Assembly (NCBI GenBank): GCA_964342575.1
Contig: CAYFGZ010000055.1
Coordinates: forward strand, 1-21,261
Direction of reading: 5' to 3'
Source: GCA-002701455 sp964342575
GTDB taxonomy: Bacteria > Pseudomonadota > Alphaproteobacteria > Thalassobaculales > Thalassobaculaceae
Length of the DNA: 21,261 nt
Numbering within the stretch: position 1 is the stretch's first letter; every line of letters starts with the position of its first letter. The notes below the pieces were generated by a model that was not told where the DNA came from, did not search any database, and worked only from the letters and a program-made list of their open reading frames with translations. Positions 1-7,648 of this stretch are shown piece after piece. The translations under genes were made by a program, and so were the position numbers.

Positions 1-188
1 AACTATCTCGTCGAACATATCGACTTAAAAGTCAGAAGTTTCTGGAACTAAAAACTATTAAAATGCCGACCGAAATAGAGATTCGAAAAACCCGAGAAAT
101 TTTAGAAGAAATCCGCCGGCGAAGGAGTCAATTTAAACGACCAGATATTGAGCTTAAATATTTAGAAAGACTGCTCGGGAAATTTTGA
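1..188 (+). CDS. DUF4175 (TIGR02302-type) protein, C-terminal fragment
   Basis: The frame is open from the window edge (first full codon at base 3) to a TGA at 186-188, giving about 61 C-terminal residues. The tail contains a charged helical stretch (TREILEEIRRRRSQ) and ends ELKYLERLLGKF. This closely resembles the ending I know for the large alphaproteobacterial DUF4175/TIGR02302 membrane proteins, which finish with a 'RxILxELRRR...RPxxELdYieRLLxxF' pattern. Those proteins are usually more than 800 residues long, so only the last few percent is here. An in-frame ATG at 63 exists but has no upstream ribosome-binding site and is better read as an internal Met. It converges on the next gene with a 53-base gap. 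The family's function is not established. The identification rests on a short tail. Confidence 0.6.
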   Translation, partial: LSRRTYRLKSQKFLELKTIKMPTEIEIRKTREILEEIRRRRSQFKRPDIELKYLERLLGKF

Positions 189-241
189 GTTTTTACACTA
201 AACGCTACTCTGTTAGGTGTCTCTCGTGGCAGTTTTACGGC

Positions 242-970
242 TCAATAACCAGAGTCTGCACCGCGGTCTTGATCCGAAAATGTAATCAATATTTTAACAG
301 TATTTTCGTCAGGAAAAGGCTTCTGGAACTCAAATTTTATAACTTCTTCAGGCAGTAAGGTCGCAGCTTCTGGCGTAAAGTATTCCGTTTGTAACTCTCT
401 ACCCGTGGCATCTACTTCCGTGCCCTGGATAATAGGCACCAATTGAATCTTTGTTGTAGGATTGCGGATTTCGCCTTGTACTAGTAAAATTTCCATAAAC
501 TGGTCATTGTTTCTCCAAGCACCAACATTTTGCAGAACTAGGTCTTCCCCTTTAACTGGAACATGGAGGCCGAGAGAATCAAAAACTAGTGCTGTAGATG
601 GCGCACGGCTAACTATCTCGGCCCGCCAAAATAGAAAAGCACTTGAACTCAATACTATAAAGAATAGTGTGGATAGTGGAACCCAGGGAATTTTTGACCA
701 GATGGGGTTCTTTCTATATTTGAGTATTTCCCCGGGTGGGATCGGTGGAGTATCAAATTCTTCATCGCTACCCACTGAAAACCTATCTGGTAAAGATAAC
801 TCGTCCGATCTCAGTTCGCCTTCGCTAGTGCCACCTGGTTCGTCCTCGAATACCGGTAGTTGATGCCATTCGTGCTTACATTGGCCGCACCTTAACTTGC
901 GACCATCGCTTTTAATCGCTCCATCCGGGACGTCAAATTGAGCAGAACAATCAGGGCAGATTATGCGCAT
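242..970 (-). CDS. MJ0042-type zinc-ribbon membrane protein
   Basis: A 242-residue protein that starts with a compact zinc ribbon: C5-x2-C8 and C28-x2-C31, with the pattern CPDCSAQFDVPDGAI typical of the MJ0042 family (PF13717/PF13719). An acidic, proline-containing linker (about 41-90) follows, then one hydrophobic membrane segment (about 97-116). The C-terminal domain (about 124-235) contains 'FDSLGLHVP' and 'VQGEIRNPT', a DUF3426-like pattern. Predicted topology is zinc ribbon in the cytoplasm and C-terminal domain in the periplasm. In many alphaproteobacteria such a gene sits divergently beside ftsE-ftsX, as here. Its role is unknown; a regulatory or envelope-sensing function would be inference. 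The start at 970 places the ribbon at the very N-terminus, as usual in the family. Confidence 0.85.
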   Translation of the reverse strand: MRIICPDCSAQFDVPDGAIKSDGRKLRCGQCKHEWHQLPVFEDEPGGTSEGELRSDELSLPDRFSVGSDEEFDTPPIPPGEILKYRKNPIWSKIPWVPLSTLFFIVLSSSAFLFWRAEIVSRAPSTALVFDSLGLHVPVKGEDLVLQNVGAWRNNDQFMEILLVQGEIRNPTTKIQLVPIIQGTEVDATGRELQTEYFTPEAATLLPEEVIKFEFQKPFPDENTVKILITFSDQDRGADSGY

Positions 971-1183
971 TCTGTGAGTTAAACCTTTTCTCCAAGTATA
1001 AAACTGTTAAACGTTGTTTATTTTGGAACCTATCACGAGTTGTCTGATATTTTAGAACAGTAAAAAAAGCTACAGCTACTTATTTTTAAACTCGATAATA
1101 CACACTTTTCCGACTACCTTAGCTGTTTATCAAGTGATTGTGTAAGCAAAAAGATTAAGAAAATACTGAGAAATATAGTTATC
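971..1183. promoter_or_regulatory. Divergent intergenic region, zinc-ribbon gene / ftsE
   Basis: These 213 AT-rich bases separate two divergently transcribed genes and must hold both promoters. I see no strong sigma-70 pair. The best plus-strand candidate is TTGTGT (1138-1143), an 18-base spacer and AATACT (1162-1167), matching 3/6 and 4/6 consensus positions, but it lies close to the ftsE start. No hairpin, tRNA or riboswitch is evident. Neither start has a good Shine-Dalgarno sequence. Confidence 0.35.
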
Positions 1184-1837
1184 ATGCTTCGATTTGAGAA
1201 TGTAGAGGTCTGTTATAGCGGGAAAAAACCTATCCTAAGAGAGTTATACTTTCATTTGGAACCACATAGTTTCCACTTTTTGACTGGGAAAAGTGGAGCA
1301 GGAAAATCGTCCCTTTTGAAGACGATATACCTGGATCTGGCCCCTTCCCGAGGACGAATTACACTGTTTGGCCGTGATGTTTCTTCTTTAAAAGCAAAGG
1401 AAATACCAAATATACGTAGAAGAATGGGTATTGTCTTTCAAGATTTCCGTCTGATTGAAAACTTAACCGTTTCCGATAATGTGGCTCTCCCGTTACGAAT
1501 TTTTGGAACTAAAGAATCAGTTGTTCGGCGTCACGTTCCAGAATTATTAGAATGGGTAGGGCTGGGTAATTGCCTAAAGGATTTTCCTAGGGCGTTGTCT
1601 GGGGGACAGAAGCAGAGAGTAGCAATAGCTAGAGCAGTTATAGCAAGGCCAGCACTTCTTATTGCAGATGAGCCGACTGGAAATGTAGACGACGTGATTG
1701 CAGAGCGATTAATGTATCTTTTTGAAGAATTATACCGAGCCGGGACAAATGTACTGATAGCAACCCACAATGAAACGCTTGTGCAAAAATTTAATTATCC
1801 AGTTCTTCGTATAGAAAATGGGAGATTAACCGTTTAA
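1184..1837 (+). CDS. ftsE: Cell division ABC transporter ATP-binding protein FtsE
   Basis: FtsE is the cytoplasmic ATPase of the FtsEX complex, which couples divisome constriction to periplasmic peptidoglycan hydrolase activation. The 217-residue length is normal for the family. All ABC ATPase motifs are present: Walker A GKSGAGKS around 35-42, Q-loop Q86 in VFQDFRL, signature LSGGQKQR at 138-145, Walker B LLIADEP (D162, E163) and switch H195 in IATHN. The 'FQDFRLIENLTVSDNV' stretch fits FtsE better than other small exporters' ATPases. Directly downstream lies ftsX, which fixes the assignment. The ATG at 1184 is preceded only by A-rich sequence and no clear Shine-Dalgarno. Confidence 0.93.
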   Translation: MLRFENVEVCYSGKKPILRELYFHLEPHSFHFLTGKSGAGKSSLLKTIYLDLAPSRGRITLFGRDVSSLKAKEIPNIRRRMGIVFQDFRLIENLTVSDNVALPLRIFGTKESVVRRHVPELLEWVGLGNCLKDFPRALSGGQKQRVAIARAVIARPALLIADEPTGNVDDVIAERLMYLFEELYRAGTNVLIATHNETLVQKFNYPVLRIENGRLTV

Positions 1838-1929
1838 CGTTAGGAGTGAGTTGCGGATCATTGGTAGCCACTAAATTTGCTGCCGATAATGTTGAAAACA
1901 CCATATTTTAAATTTTAAAAAGAATACTA

Positions 1930-2796
1930 ATGAAAAGAAAAATGGGATCGGGGATTTTTTTAGGCTGGATCATTGCGTCAATGATCTATTTAGCACTATT
2001 TTCCGCTTCTGGAGTAATGCTGTCGCACACTTTCTTCAAAAACTGGCGGGGTAGCAATAGCGACGTCGTCACTTTGCAGATTCCAAAAGCTGACCATAGG
2101 GTTGAGGTGGGAGCCGCTGGAACTCGATTAGATACGATTTTGAGGGTTTTAAATTCGGTCCCTGAGATCAAGAAAATAAAAGTTCTAGAACGGCAAGAAA
2201 TTCATAGACTATTGAAGCCTTGGGTGGAATCGAAAGTCCTAAGCGAAATTCCATTTCCGGCAGTTATCGAAATGAGTTTGTCGAACGTCGGCTTGTTAAC
2301 AGAATTGAAGACGGTTCTTGCGAAAATAGCGCCAGGTATTCTCATTGAAGATCATAGCAAGTGGTTAGCTAATAGCTTGAACGCTATAGAGGGAATAGAG
2401 CAACTATTAATGATAATCTTCGGAATAGTGATGACGGTGACTATAGTTTCGGTCGCATTTACAGTATTTTCTGAGCTTTCGGCTAATAAGGAGGTGGTTG
2501 AAGTAATGCGTTTGATAGGTGCTAAAAACAGTTTTATAGCAAAGAAGTTTCAAATACAGCTTTTTGTTATTTCGTTACCAGCGAGTATAATAGGAAGTAT
2601 TTTAGCAGGCCTCAGCATGATCCTGTTGAAGGAATGGGTTTTATTACTTTTTTTTCAAGGAGATAGCTCGCAGTTGTTAGCCGGGTTTGACATTCTCCAT
2701 TGGTTGATATTAGCCAGTATACCGATAATATATATTTTAATTTGCGTAATTATTGCGGGAATTTCAGCACGTGTTCTGCTTATAAACTCCAGTTAA
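1930..2796 (+). CDS. ftsX: Cell division permease FtsX
   Basis: A 288-residue inner-membrane partner of FtsE. Topology matches FtsX: a short basic N-terminus and first membrane segment (about 8-32), an extracytoplasmic domain (about 40-150), then three segments near 158-180, 211-238 and 256-284. The conserved cytoplasmic loop between segments 2 and 3 (EVVEVMRLIGAKNSFI, about 188-203) is the typical FtsX/MacB-family coupling motif facing the ATPase. The frame is closed by a TAA at 1909-1911, so the ATG at 1930 is the natural start; it has only a weak AG-rich upstream region. The 92-base gap from ftsE is longer than usual for this pair. The gene is probably cotranscribed with ftsE and the YdcF-like gene. 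Confidence 0.9.
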   Translation: MKRKMGSGIFLGWIIASMIYLALFSASGVMLSHTFFKNWRGSNSDVVTLQIPKADHRVEVGAAGTRLDTILRVLNSVPEIKKIKVLERQEIHRLLKPWVESKVLSEIPFPAVIEMSLSNVGLLTELKTVLAKIAPGILIEDHSKWLANSLNAIEGIEQLLMIIFGIVMTVTIVSVAFTVFSELSANKEVVEVMRLIGAKNSFIAKKFQIQLFVISLPASIIGSILAGLSMILLKEWVLLLFFQGDSSQLLAGFDILHWLILASIPIIYILICVIIAGISARVLLINSS

Positions 2797-2814
2797 CCAA
2801 AAGTTGAAATTTAA

Positions 2815-3429
2815 ATGAAAAATCCCTCAACGAAATTTACTTTTATTAGACGAGTATTGTTTTCTCTTACGATACTATTTGCTGGGGTGTGGTTGGTTGG
2901 TTTAGTGCAGTTTGTCTCATCAATTTCCAAAAGCCCTAATGTTACTGAAGAAAGTGCTGAGGCCATTGTAGTGTTGACGGGTGGGAATCGACGGTTGACC
3001 GCGGGGATCGATTTATTTTTACAAGGGCGCGCCACTTCATTTTTCGTTTCAGGTGTGAATGAAAAAGTTAGAATTTCAGATATTCGGAGATTATTCAAAG
3101 AGAGGAGTAACGCAGAATCTTCAATGCTCGTCGAATGTTGCGTTACTCTAGGCTACGCAGCTGAAAACACTCAAGGAAACGCAATAGAGAGCTCAAAATG
3201 GGTAAAAAATAGAGGTTATAAATCACTATTTTTGGTTACTAGCAATTATCATATGAAACGCAGTTTACTAGAATTTAAACTACAGCTTCCCCGCGTTAAA
3301 ATTATAGAATACCCAGTAATAGCAAACAATCTAATGCTAGACGATTGGTGGTTTAGACCAGGGTCACTAAAGTTGCTTCTTTCCGAATACCATAAAGTCG
3401 CTTTGGTTGGCTTGCGTTCCTTAATATGA
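2815..3429 (+). CDS. YdcF-like DUF218 membrane protein
   Basis: A 204-residue protein with one N-terminal membrane segment (about 12-36) and a DUF218 domain (PF02698). Visible family motifs are AEAIVVLTGGNRRL (49-61), the AENTQGNA segment near 116-123 and the strand TSNYHMKRS (142-150). DUF218 proteins such as YdcF, SanA and ElyC act in or near the envelope; some are linked to vancomycin sensitivity and to enterobacterial common antigen or peptidoglycan homeostasis. A specific reaction is not established. The gene starts 18 bases after ftsX and fits the alphaproteobacterial ftsE-ftsX-ydcF-like order. In many relatives a 1-acylglycerol-3-phosphate acyltransferase (plsC) follows; here it does not. 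Confidence 0.85.
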   Translation: MKNPSTKFTFIRRVLFSLTILFAGVWLVGLVQFVSSISKSPNVTEESAEAIVVLTGGNRRLTAGIDLFLQGRATSFFVSGVNEKVRISDIRRLFKERSNAESSMLVECCVTLGYAAENTQGNAIESSKWVKNRGYKSLFLVTSNYHMKRSLLEFKLQLPRVKIIEYPVIANNLMLDDWWFRPGSLKLLLSEYHKVALVGLRSLI

Positions 3430-3560
3430 TTAAAAAAAATGATCTAACTCGTTCAAATATACGAAAAACTCGCTTTCTGATTGCGTTTATTCCTATAGAA
3501 AGCACTAATATAATAAGCAAGAAATCTAAGATGGGTTTGGTAGATGGAACTTTTATCTGA
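3426..3560 (+). CDS. Possible 44-residue small ORF between the ydcF-like gene and nrdJ
   Basis: An ATG at 3426-3428 overlaps the TGA of the YdcF-like gene (3427-3429) in an ATGA arrangement typical of translational coupling. The frame runs 44 codons to a TGA at 3558-3560, overlapping the first 17 bases of nrdJ. The peptide is basic and starts MIKKNDLTRSN. I recognise no domain, and it does not resemble the start of PlsC. AT-rich spacers produce such frames by chance, so this may be only an intergenic region of about 114 bases that carries the nrdJ leader. Confidence 0.18.
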   Translation: MIKKNDLTRSNIRKTRFLIAFIPIESTNIISKKSKMGLVDGTFI

Positions 3561-5829
3561 AATTTCAAAAAAAATTTGGAATGATAAATATAGACTTAAA
3601 ACTTTGGATGGAAACCCAATAGATAATACTATAGAGGATACGTGGTGTCGGGTTGCTAGATATTTAGCCGAAACGGAAAAGAACCCAGCCTATTGGGAAA
3701 CTCAGTTTTATCAGGCCCTAGAGGGATTTAAATTTCTTCCCGCGGGTAGAATAATTTCTGGCGCAGGAACAGGAAGGGCGGTCACATTATTCAACTGTTT
3801 TGTAATGGGAGATATTCCAGACGACATAGCTGGAATATTTTTGGCGCTTAAGGAAGCAGCACTTACAATGCAACAGGGTGGTGGAATAGGCTATAATTTT
3901 TCCACTCTGCGACCAAAAGGTGCTCCCGTTATTGGAGTTGGGGCAGATGCGTCGGGTCCACTTTCTTTTATGGATGTATGGGATTCAATGTGCCGCACGA
4001 TCAAGAGTGCGGGCTCTCGTCGAGGTGCAATGATGGCAACTTTACGCTGTGATCATCCCGATATAGAGCAATTCATTGAAGCTAAGCGTGATCCCACTCG
4101 GCTGCGAATGTTCAATCTTTCAATACTGATAACAGATGCATTTATGAAGGCAGTGGTAGACGACTTGGATTGGAACTTAGTTTTTGCAGGCAAGATTTAC
4201 GAGACTGTTTCTGCAAAAGATCTTTGGAATAAGATCATGGATTCTACCTATGAGGTAGCAGAACCTGGTGTAATTTTCATAGATCGTATCAATAAATCGA
4301 ATAATTTGGCCTATTGTGAGAGTATCTCGGCAACTAATCCCTGCGGCGAGCAACCACTACCACCGTATGGTGCCTGTCTGCTAGGGTCGATTAACCTAGC
4401 AAAATTAGTGGAAAAGCCATTTCAACCCGATGCTATGATTGATTTAAGCACTCTAACTAATTTGACTAGAGTAGCAGTTCGTATGCTTGATAATGTGATA
4501 GATGTTTCTCGATTCCCTTTGAAGGAACAAAAAGATGAAGCGGAGAAGAAACGTAGACTGGGCCTAGGCGTAACGGGTTTGGCAGATGCTTTAATCATGT
4601 GCGGAGCCCGTTATGGCTCCCAAAAGGCCATCAGGTTAACGGAAAAATGGATGGAAAGTATCCGGGATACAGCTTATCGCTCGTCTATTCTTCTGGCTAA
4701 AGAAAAAGGGACATTTCCTCTATATGATTGGGAAGCTTTTTCTAAAGGAGATAACATTATTAAGTTGCCGAAGGATATAAAGACGGATCTCGAGAAATTT
4801 GGTATTAGAAATGCTCTGCTAACATCAATAGCTCCAACAGGTACAATTTCTTTACTTGCCGACAATATTTCGTCAGGTATCGAGCCAGTTTTTGCTTTTA
4901 GATATAACAGAAAAGTATTGCAGCAAGATGGATCGCAAAAGGTTGAGGAAGTCAGCGATTATGCTTATCGCGTATTTTGTAAGTTAAATGGCGAAGAACA
5001 GGACTTGCCAAAAGCATTTGTAGATGCGCAGACGCTGCAGCCGGAAGACCATTTGGTAATGCAAGCCACTATGCAAAAATATATAGATAGCTCGATTTCC
5101 AAAACCATTAATTGCCCAGAAGACATTTCTTTTGAGATGTTTAAAGATGTCTATCAATCTGCGTATGATCAAGGTTGCAAAGGCTGCACCACATACCGTC
5201 CAAATAGAATCACTGGAGCTGTATTGTTGATCGATAGTGAAAATAATATTGAAACTGATCACCCGTCTGATGAGCAGCAGGCTCAGGTCAGTAAGGTAGT
5301 ACAGTTGGCCGAACCATTAGATCGACCAGAGGAGTTAGAAGGTAAAACCTACAAAATAAAATGGCCAGAGAGCGACCATGCTATATACATCACAATGAAT
5401 GATATTGTTCAGGACGGCAAACGTCGACCTTTTGAAATTTTTATTAATTCAAAAAATATGGAACATTTTGCTTGGACGGTGGCTTTAACAAGAATGATTA
5501 GCGCTGTTTTTCGGAGAGGGGGTGACGTTTCGTTCGTTGTTGAAGAACTAAAAGCAGTATTTGACCCCAGAGGGGGCGCTTGGATGGAACGCCGATATAT
5601 TCCGTCTCTCCTTGCTGCCATCGGCGAAGTTATTGAAAAACATATGATGGACATCGGATTTATAGAAAATCATGGCGCTCCAGAAACAACCATGAGTGTG
5701 GGGAAAAACATTTTAACTTTTAATCCCGAAGGCATGCGACAATGTTCAAAGTGCGGGGCTGCGGGATTGCTTCGTCAAGAAGGCTGTGATTTATGTACAT
5801 CATGTGGGTATTCTAAATGTGGAGGATGA
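3544..5829 (+). CDS. nrdJ: Adenosylcobalamin-dependent (class II) ribonucleoside-diphosphate reductase
   Basis: NrdJ reduces ribonucleotides to deoxyribonucleotides using a thiyl radical generated from coenzyme B12, independent of oxygen. The 761 residues carry the expected residues: C85 in TLFNCF (first redox cysteine), N265-x-C267-x-E269 in NPCGEQ (radical cysteine and general acid/base), C278 in YGACLLG (second redox cysteine), the GLGVTGLAD strand (341-349) and the phosphate loop PTGTIS (431-436). A TSCPD-like domain (about 600-705) precedes a cysteine-rich tail (C734, C737, C748, C751, C754, C759; ending SCGYSKCGG) that would re-reduce the active site. No N-terminal ATP-cone is visible, since the catalytic fold starts almost at once. 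A TAG at 3541-3543 immediately precedes the ATG, so no longer start is possible. Confidence 0.95.
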   Translation: MELLSEISKKIWNDKYRLKTLDGNPIDNTIEDTWCRVARYLAETEKNPAYWETQFYQALEGFKFLPAGRIISGAGTGRAVTLFNCFVMGDIPDDIAGIFLALKEAALTMQQGGGIGYNFSTLRPKGAPVIGVGADASGPLSFMDVWDSMCRTIKSAGSRRGAMMATLRCDHPDIEQFIEAKRDPTRLRMFNLSILITDAFMKAVVDDLDWNLVFAGKIYETVSAKDLWNKIMDSTYEVAEPGVIFIDRINKSNNLAYCESISATNPCGEQPLPPYGACLLGSINLAKLVEKPFQPDAMIDLSTLTNLTRVAVRMLDNVIDVSRFPLKEQKDEAEKKRRLGLGVTGLADALIMCGARYGSQKAIRLTEKWMESIRDTAYRSSILLAKEKGTFPLYDWEAFSKGDNIIKLPKDIKTDLEKFGIRNALLTSIAPTGTISLLADNISSGIEPVFAFRYNRKVLQQDGSQKVEEVSDYAYRVFCKLNGEEQDLPKAFVDAQTLQPEDHLVMQATMQKYIDSSISKTINCPEDISFEMFKDVYQSAYDQGCKGCTTYRPNRITGAVLLIDSENNIETDHPSDEQQAQVSKVVQLAEPLDRPEELEGKTYKIKWPESDHAIYITMNDIVQDGKRRPFEIFINSKNMEHFAWTVALTRMISAVFRRGGDVSFVVEELKAVFDPRGGAWMERRYIPSLLAAIGEVIEKHMMDIGFIENHGAPETTMSVGKNILTFNPEGMRQCSKCGAAGLLRQEGCDLCTSCGYSKCGG

Positions 5830-5886
5830 GTAAAGAATAGGCTTGAGTCAAGATCTGCTGAGTATATGGGATAGTAAAACAGTGGT

Positions 5887-7239
5887 CTAATTTGTATCAG
5901 GCACCGATGCCAATCCTATTAGTTTTTTTTGTTGGGCAGCTAATTTTTTGGGATCAAAATCATGAATTAATTCCTGAAAAATTTTGTACCAGTTGACTTC
6001 CGCCCTAAGGTGCAAAAACACTGAACCGAGGCCGATGGCGGCCCGGTCCATTAACACAAACTCCCGAGGTGGCTTCACACCATTCAAGCGACGGAGTTCT
6101 CGATGGACTTTTTGTACAACTGTCCTACCATAAGCACCACTATTTGTGTCCTCAATGTTTCTAATTTTATCTTCCATAAGGGGTGCGTAAACAAACCTTG
6201 CCCATTGGTTAAGAATGTCGATGGTTTCCATATCAAGGTTTTCAAAGCCCCATATTCGATATGCTTCAACGGCAAGTTCTTCATTATTTTCTCGAAGGCC
6301 ATGATAAAGGTCAATTACACCTTGTACAAAGCTCTCTGGAAATATGCGAATACAACCGAAGTCCATGAGGTTAATATCACCATTTGGCGCAATGGAGTAG
6401 TTTCCCAGATGTGGATCTCCATGGATTACACCGTACAAATAAAATGGTATATACCACGCGCGAAACATATTTACGGCTATTCTATTTCGCATTTCCAATT
6501 TTTCGTTATCAGCTATAAATTCCAAAAGTGGTGACCCGTTTAACCACGTCATTGTTAACAGTCTATCAGTAGATAACTCCTCTACAAAATCTGGCACATG
6601 AACAGAATTTTCATCCGCTAACATCATTTTGTACAAAACCATATTGCGGCCCTCTCTTCGGTAATCTAATTCTTCGCGGATCCGTGCGGACAATTCCTTA
6701 TATATTTCGGATGCCTTTATTGCCTTATCATACTTCTCGTAAAGGGTCATGGCGACACGCAGCTGTTTTAAGTCAGCTTCAACCGCTGAACTCATATCAG
6801 GATATTGCAATTTACAGGCGAGTTCCCTCCCATCTAGACCTTTTGCCGTGTGGACTTGTCCAAGGGAAGCCGCGGCAACGGCGTCTTCATCGAACGTATT
6901 GAAATGTTTTTTCCAATTAATTCCTAATTCATTAGACATCCGGCGCCTAACAAAAAGTCGCCCCATGCTTGGCGCATTTGATTGCAGTTGTTGCAGTTCT
7001 TTCACATAGTCTTCTGGAAGTGCATCAGGAATGGTTGCCAAAATTTGGGCGACTTTCATAACAGGACCCTTTAGGCTACCTAGGGCAGATTTCAGTTCTG
7101 CGGGCATCTTTTGTTTCCCAAGATCTAGGCCCAAGTAACGTTGGCCGGCTGCACGTGCTGCTAGTCCGCCGACAGCTCCTGTTACCCGCGCGTATCGGCG
7201 TAATCTCCCTGACAAAGAGTTTGTGTCATGTTCTGTCAT
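5887..7239 (-). CDS. AarF/UbiB/ABC1-family atypical kinase
   Basis: About 450 residues with the atypical kinase-like ABC1 fold found in UbiB, Coq8/ADCK and AarF, which support ubiquinone biosynthesis or lipid handling through ATPase activity rather than protein phosphorylation. Motifs, counted from the ATG at 7239: the N-terminal KxGQ-type element as M-K-V-A-Q (61-65, Gly replaced by Ala), the Ala-rich nucleotide loop AAASLGQVH (122-130), the strand lysine K143 in ACKLQYP, the catalytic loop HGDPHLGN (273-280) and DFG (293-295). The open frame extends three codons upstream to a TTG at 7248, but the ATG gives the usual family N-terminus, so I chose it. No good Shine-Dalgarno supports either. 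There are no C-terminal membrane helices, unlike classical UbiB, so a direct quinone role is uncertain. It is last in a probable minus-strand operon. Confidence 0.85.
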   Translation of the reverse strand: MTEHDTNSLSGRLRRYARVTGAVGGLAARAAGQRYLGLDLGKQKMPAELKSALGSLKGPVMKVAQILATIPDALPEDYVKELQQLQSNAPSMGRLFVRRRMSNELGINWKKHFNTFDEDAVAAASLGQVHTAKGLDGRELACKLQYPDMSSAVEADLKQLRVAMTLYEKYDKAIKASEIYKELSARIREELDYRREGRNMVLYKMMLADENSVHVPDFVEELSTDRLLTMTWLNGSPLLEFIADNEKLEMRNRIAVNMFRAWYIPFYLYGVIHGDPHLGNYSIAPNGDINLMDFGCIRIFPESFVQGVIDLYHGLRENNEELAVEAYRIWGFENLDMETIDILNQWARFVYAPLMEDKIRNIEDTNSGAYGRTVVQKVHRELRRLNGVKPPREFVLMDRAAIGLGSVFLHLRAEVNWYKIFQELIHDFDPKKLAAQQKKLIGLASVPDTN

Positions 7240-7293
7240 ACGGAACAAAATAAAACATTTTTATCGAATGCAAAGACTTAATGATAAATTATA

Positions 7294-7617
7294 CTAGTTG
7301 TTTTGCCATGGTGAGTTGGCCAAATCATAATCTCGGATCACATTAGCCACTCGTATACGGTATGCAGCGAACAGTTTATCTCTACCTTTTTTTTGGGCGA
7401 GCTGATGAGAGTTTTTATTTCGCCACACTGATATGGCGGTTTCATCGCGCCATACGGAAAGTGATAAAAGCTTATTCGGATTGGTTAGGCTTTGGAAACG
7501 CTCTACCGATATAAAACCATCTATTGATTCAAGCTCGGCCCTAAGTTGCGTTGCTATTTCCAGATAACTGTCCTTCTCCTTATGGTGAGGCTCAACCTCA
7601 AATATTACAACATGCAC
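7294..7617 (-). CDS. Antibiotic biosynthesis monooxygenase (ABM)-fold protein
   Basis: A small protein of about 107 residues resembling the ABM family (PF03992), cofactor-free dimeric ferredoxin-like-fold proteins that include quinone monooxygenases and haem-degrading enzymes. The characteristic pattern is visible: an N-terminal strand HVVIFEVEP, then AELESIDGFISVERFQSL, the strand LLSLSVWRDE and a helix 'AISVWRNKNSHQLAQ'. The longest frame begins at an ATG at 7629, but GGAGG at 7623-7627 lies 5 bases ahead of a GTG at 7617. That GTG gives the N-terminus MHVVIFEVEP seen in homologues, so I place the start there. It sits 31 bases after the EamA-family gene and 54 before the AarF/UbiB gene, so cotranscription is likely. 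The substrate is unknown. Confidence 0.75.
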   Translation of the reverse strand: MHVVIFEVEPHHKEKDSYLEIATQLRAELESIDGFISVERFQSLTNPNKLLSLSVWRDETAISVWRNKNSHQLAQKKGRDKLFAAYRIRVANVIRDYDLANSPWQNN

Positions 7618-7622
7618 AACAA

Positions 7623-7627
7623 CCTCC
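7623..7627 (-). promoter_or_regulatory. Ribosome-binding site setting a GTG start
   Basis: A perfect GGAGG (minus strand) lies 5 bases ahead of the GTG at 7617. It overlaps the ATG at 7627-7629, so the upstream ATG would have to initiate within its own Shine-Dalgarno region. This favours the shorter 107-residue product. Confidence 0.7.
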
Positions 7628-7648
7628 ATTTTCCGAAAAATGTTTTTA

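Noticed and set aside
462..863. 133-codon plus-strand frame opposite the zinc-ribbon gene
   Set aside because: Antisense to a well-supported gene, no recognisable domain, no ribosome-binding site.
5840..5856. CTTGAGTCAAG palindrome after nrdJ as an intrinsic terminator
   Set aside because: The stem would be four base pairs around a three-base loop with no following U-run, too weak to call.
6103..6534. 143-codon plus-strand frame inside the AarF/UbiB gene
   Set aside because: Entirely antisense to conserved kinase motifs; composition and lack of domain mark it as a shadow frame.
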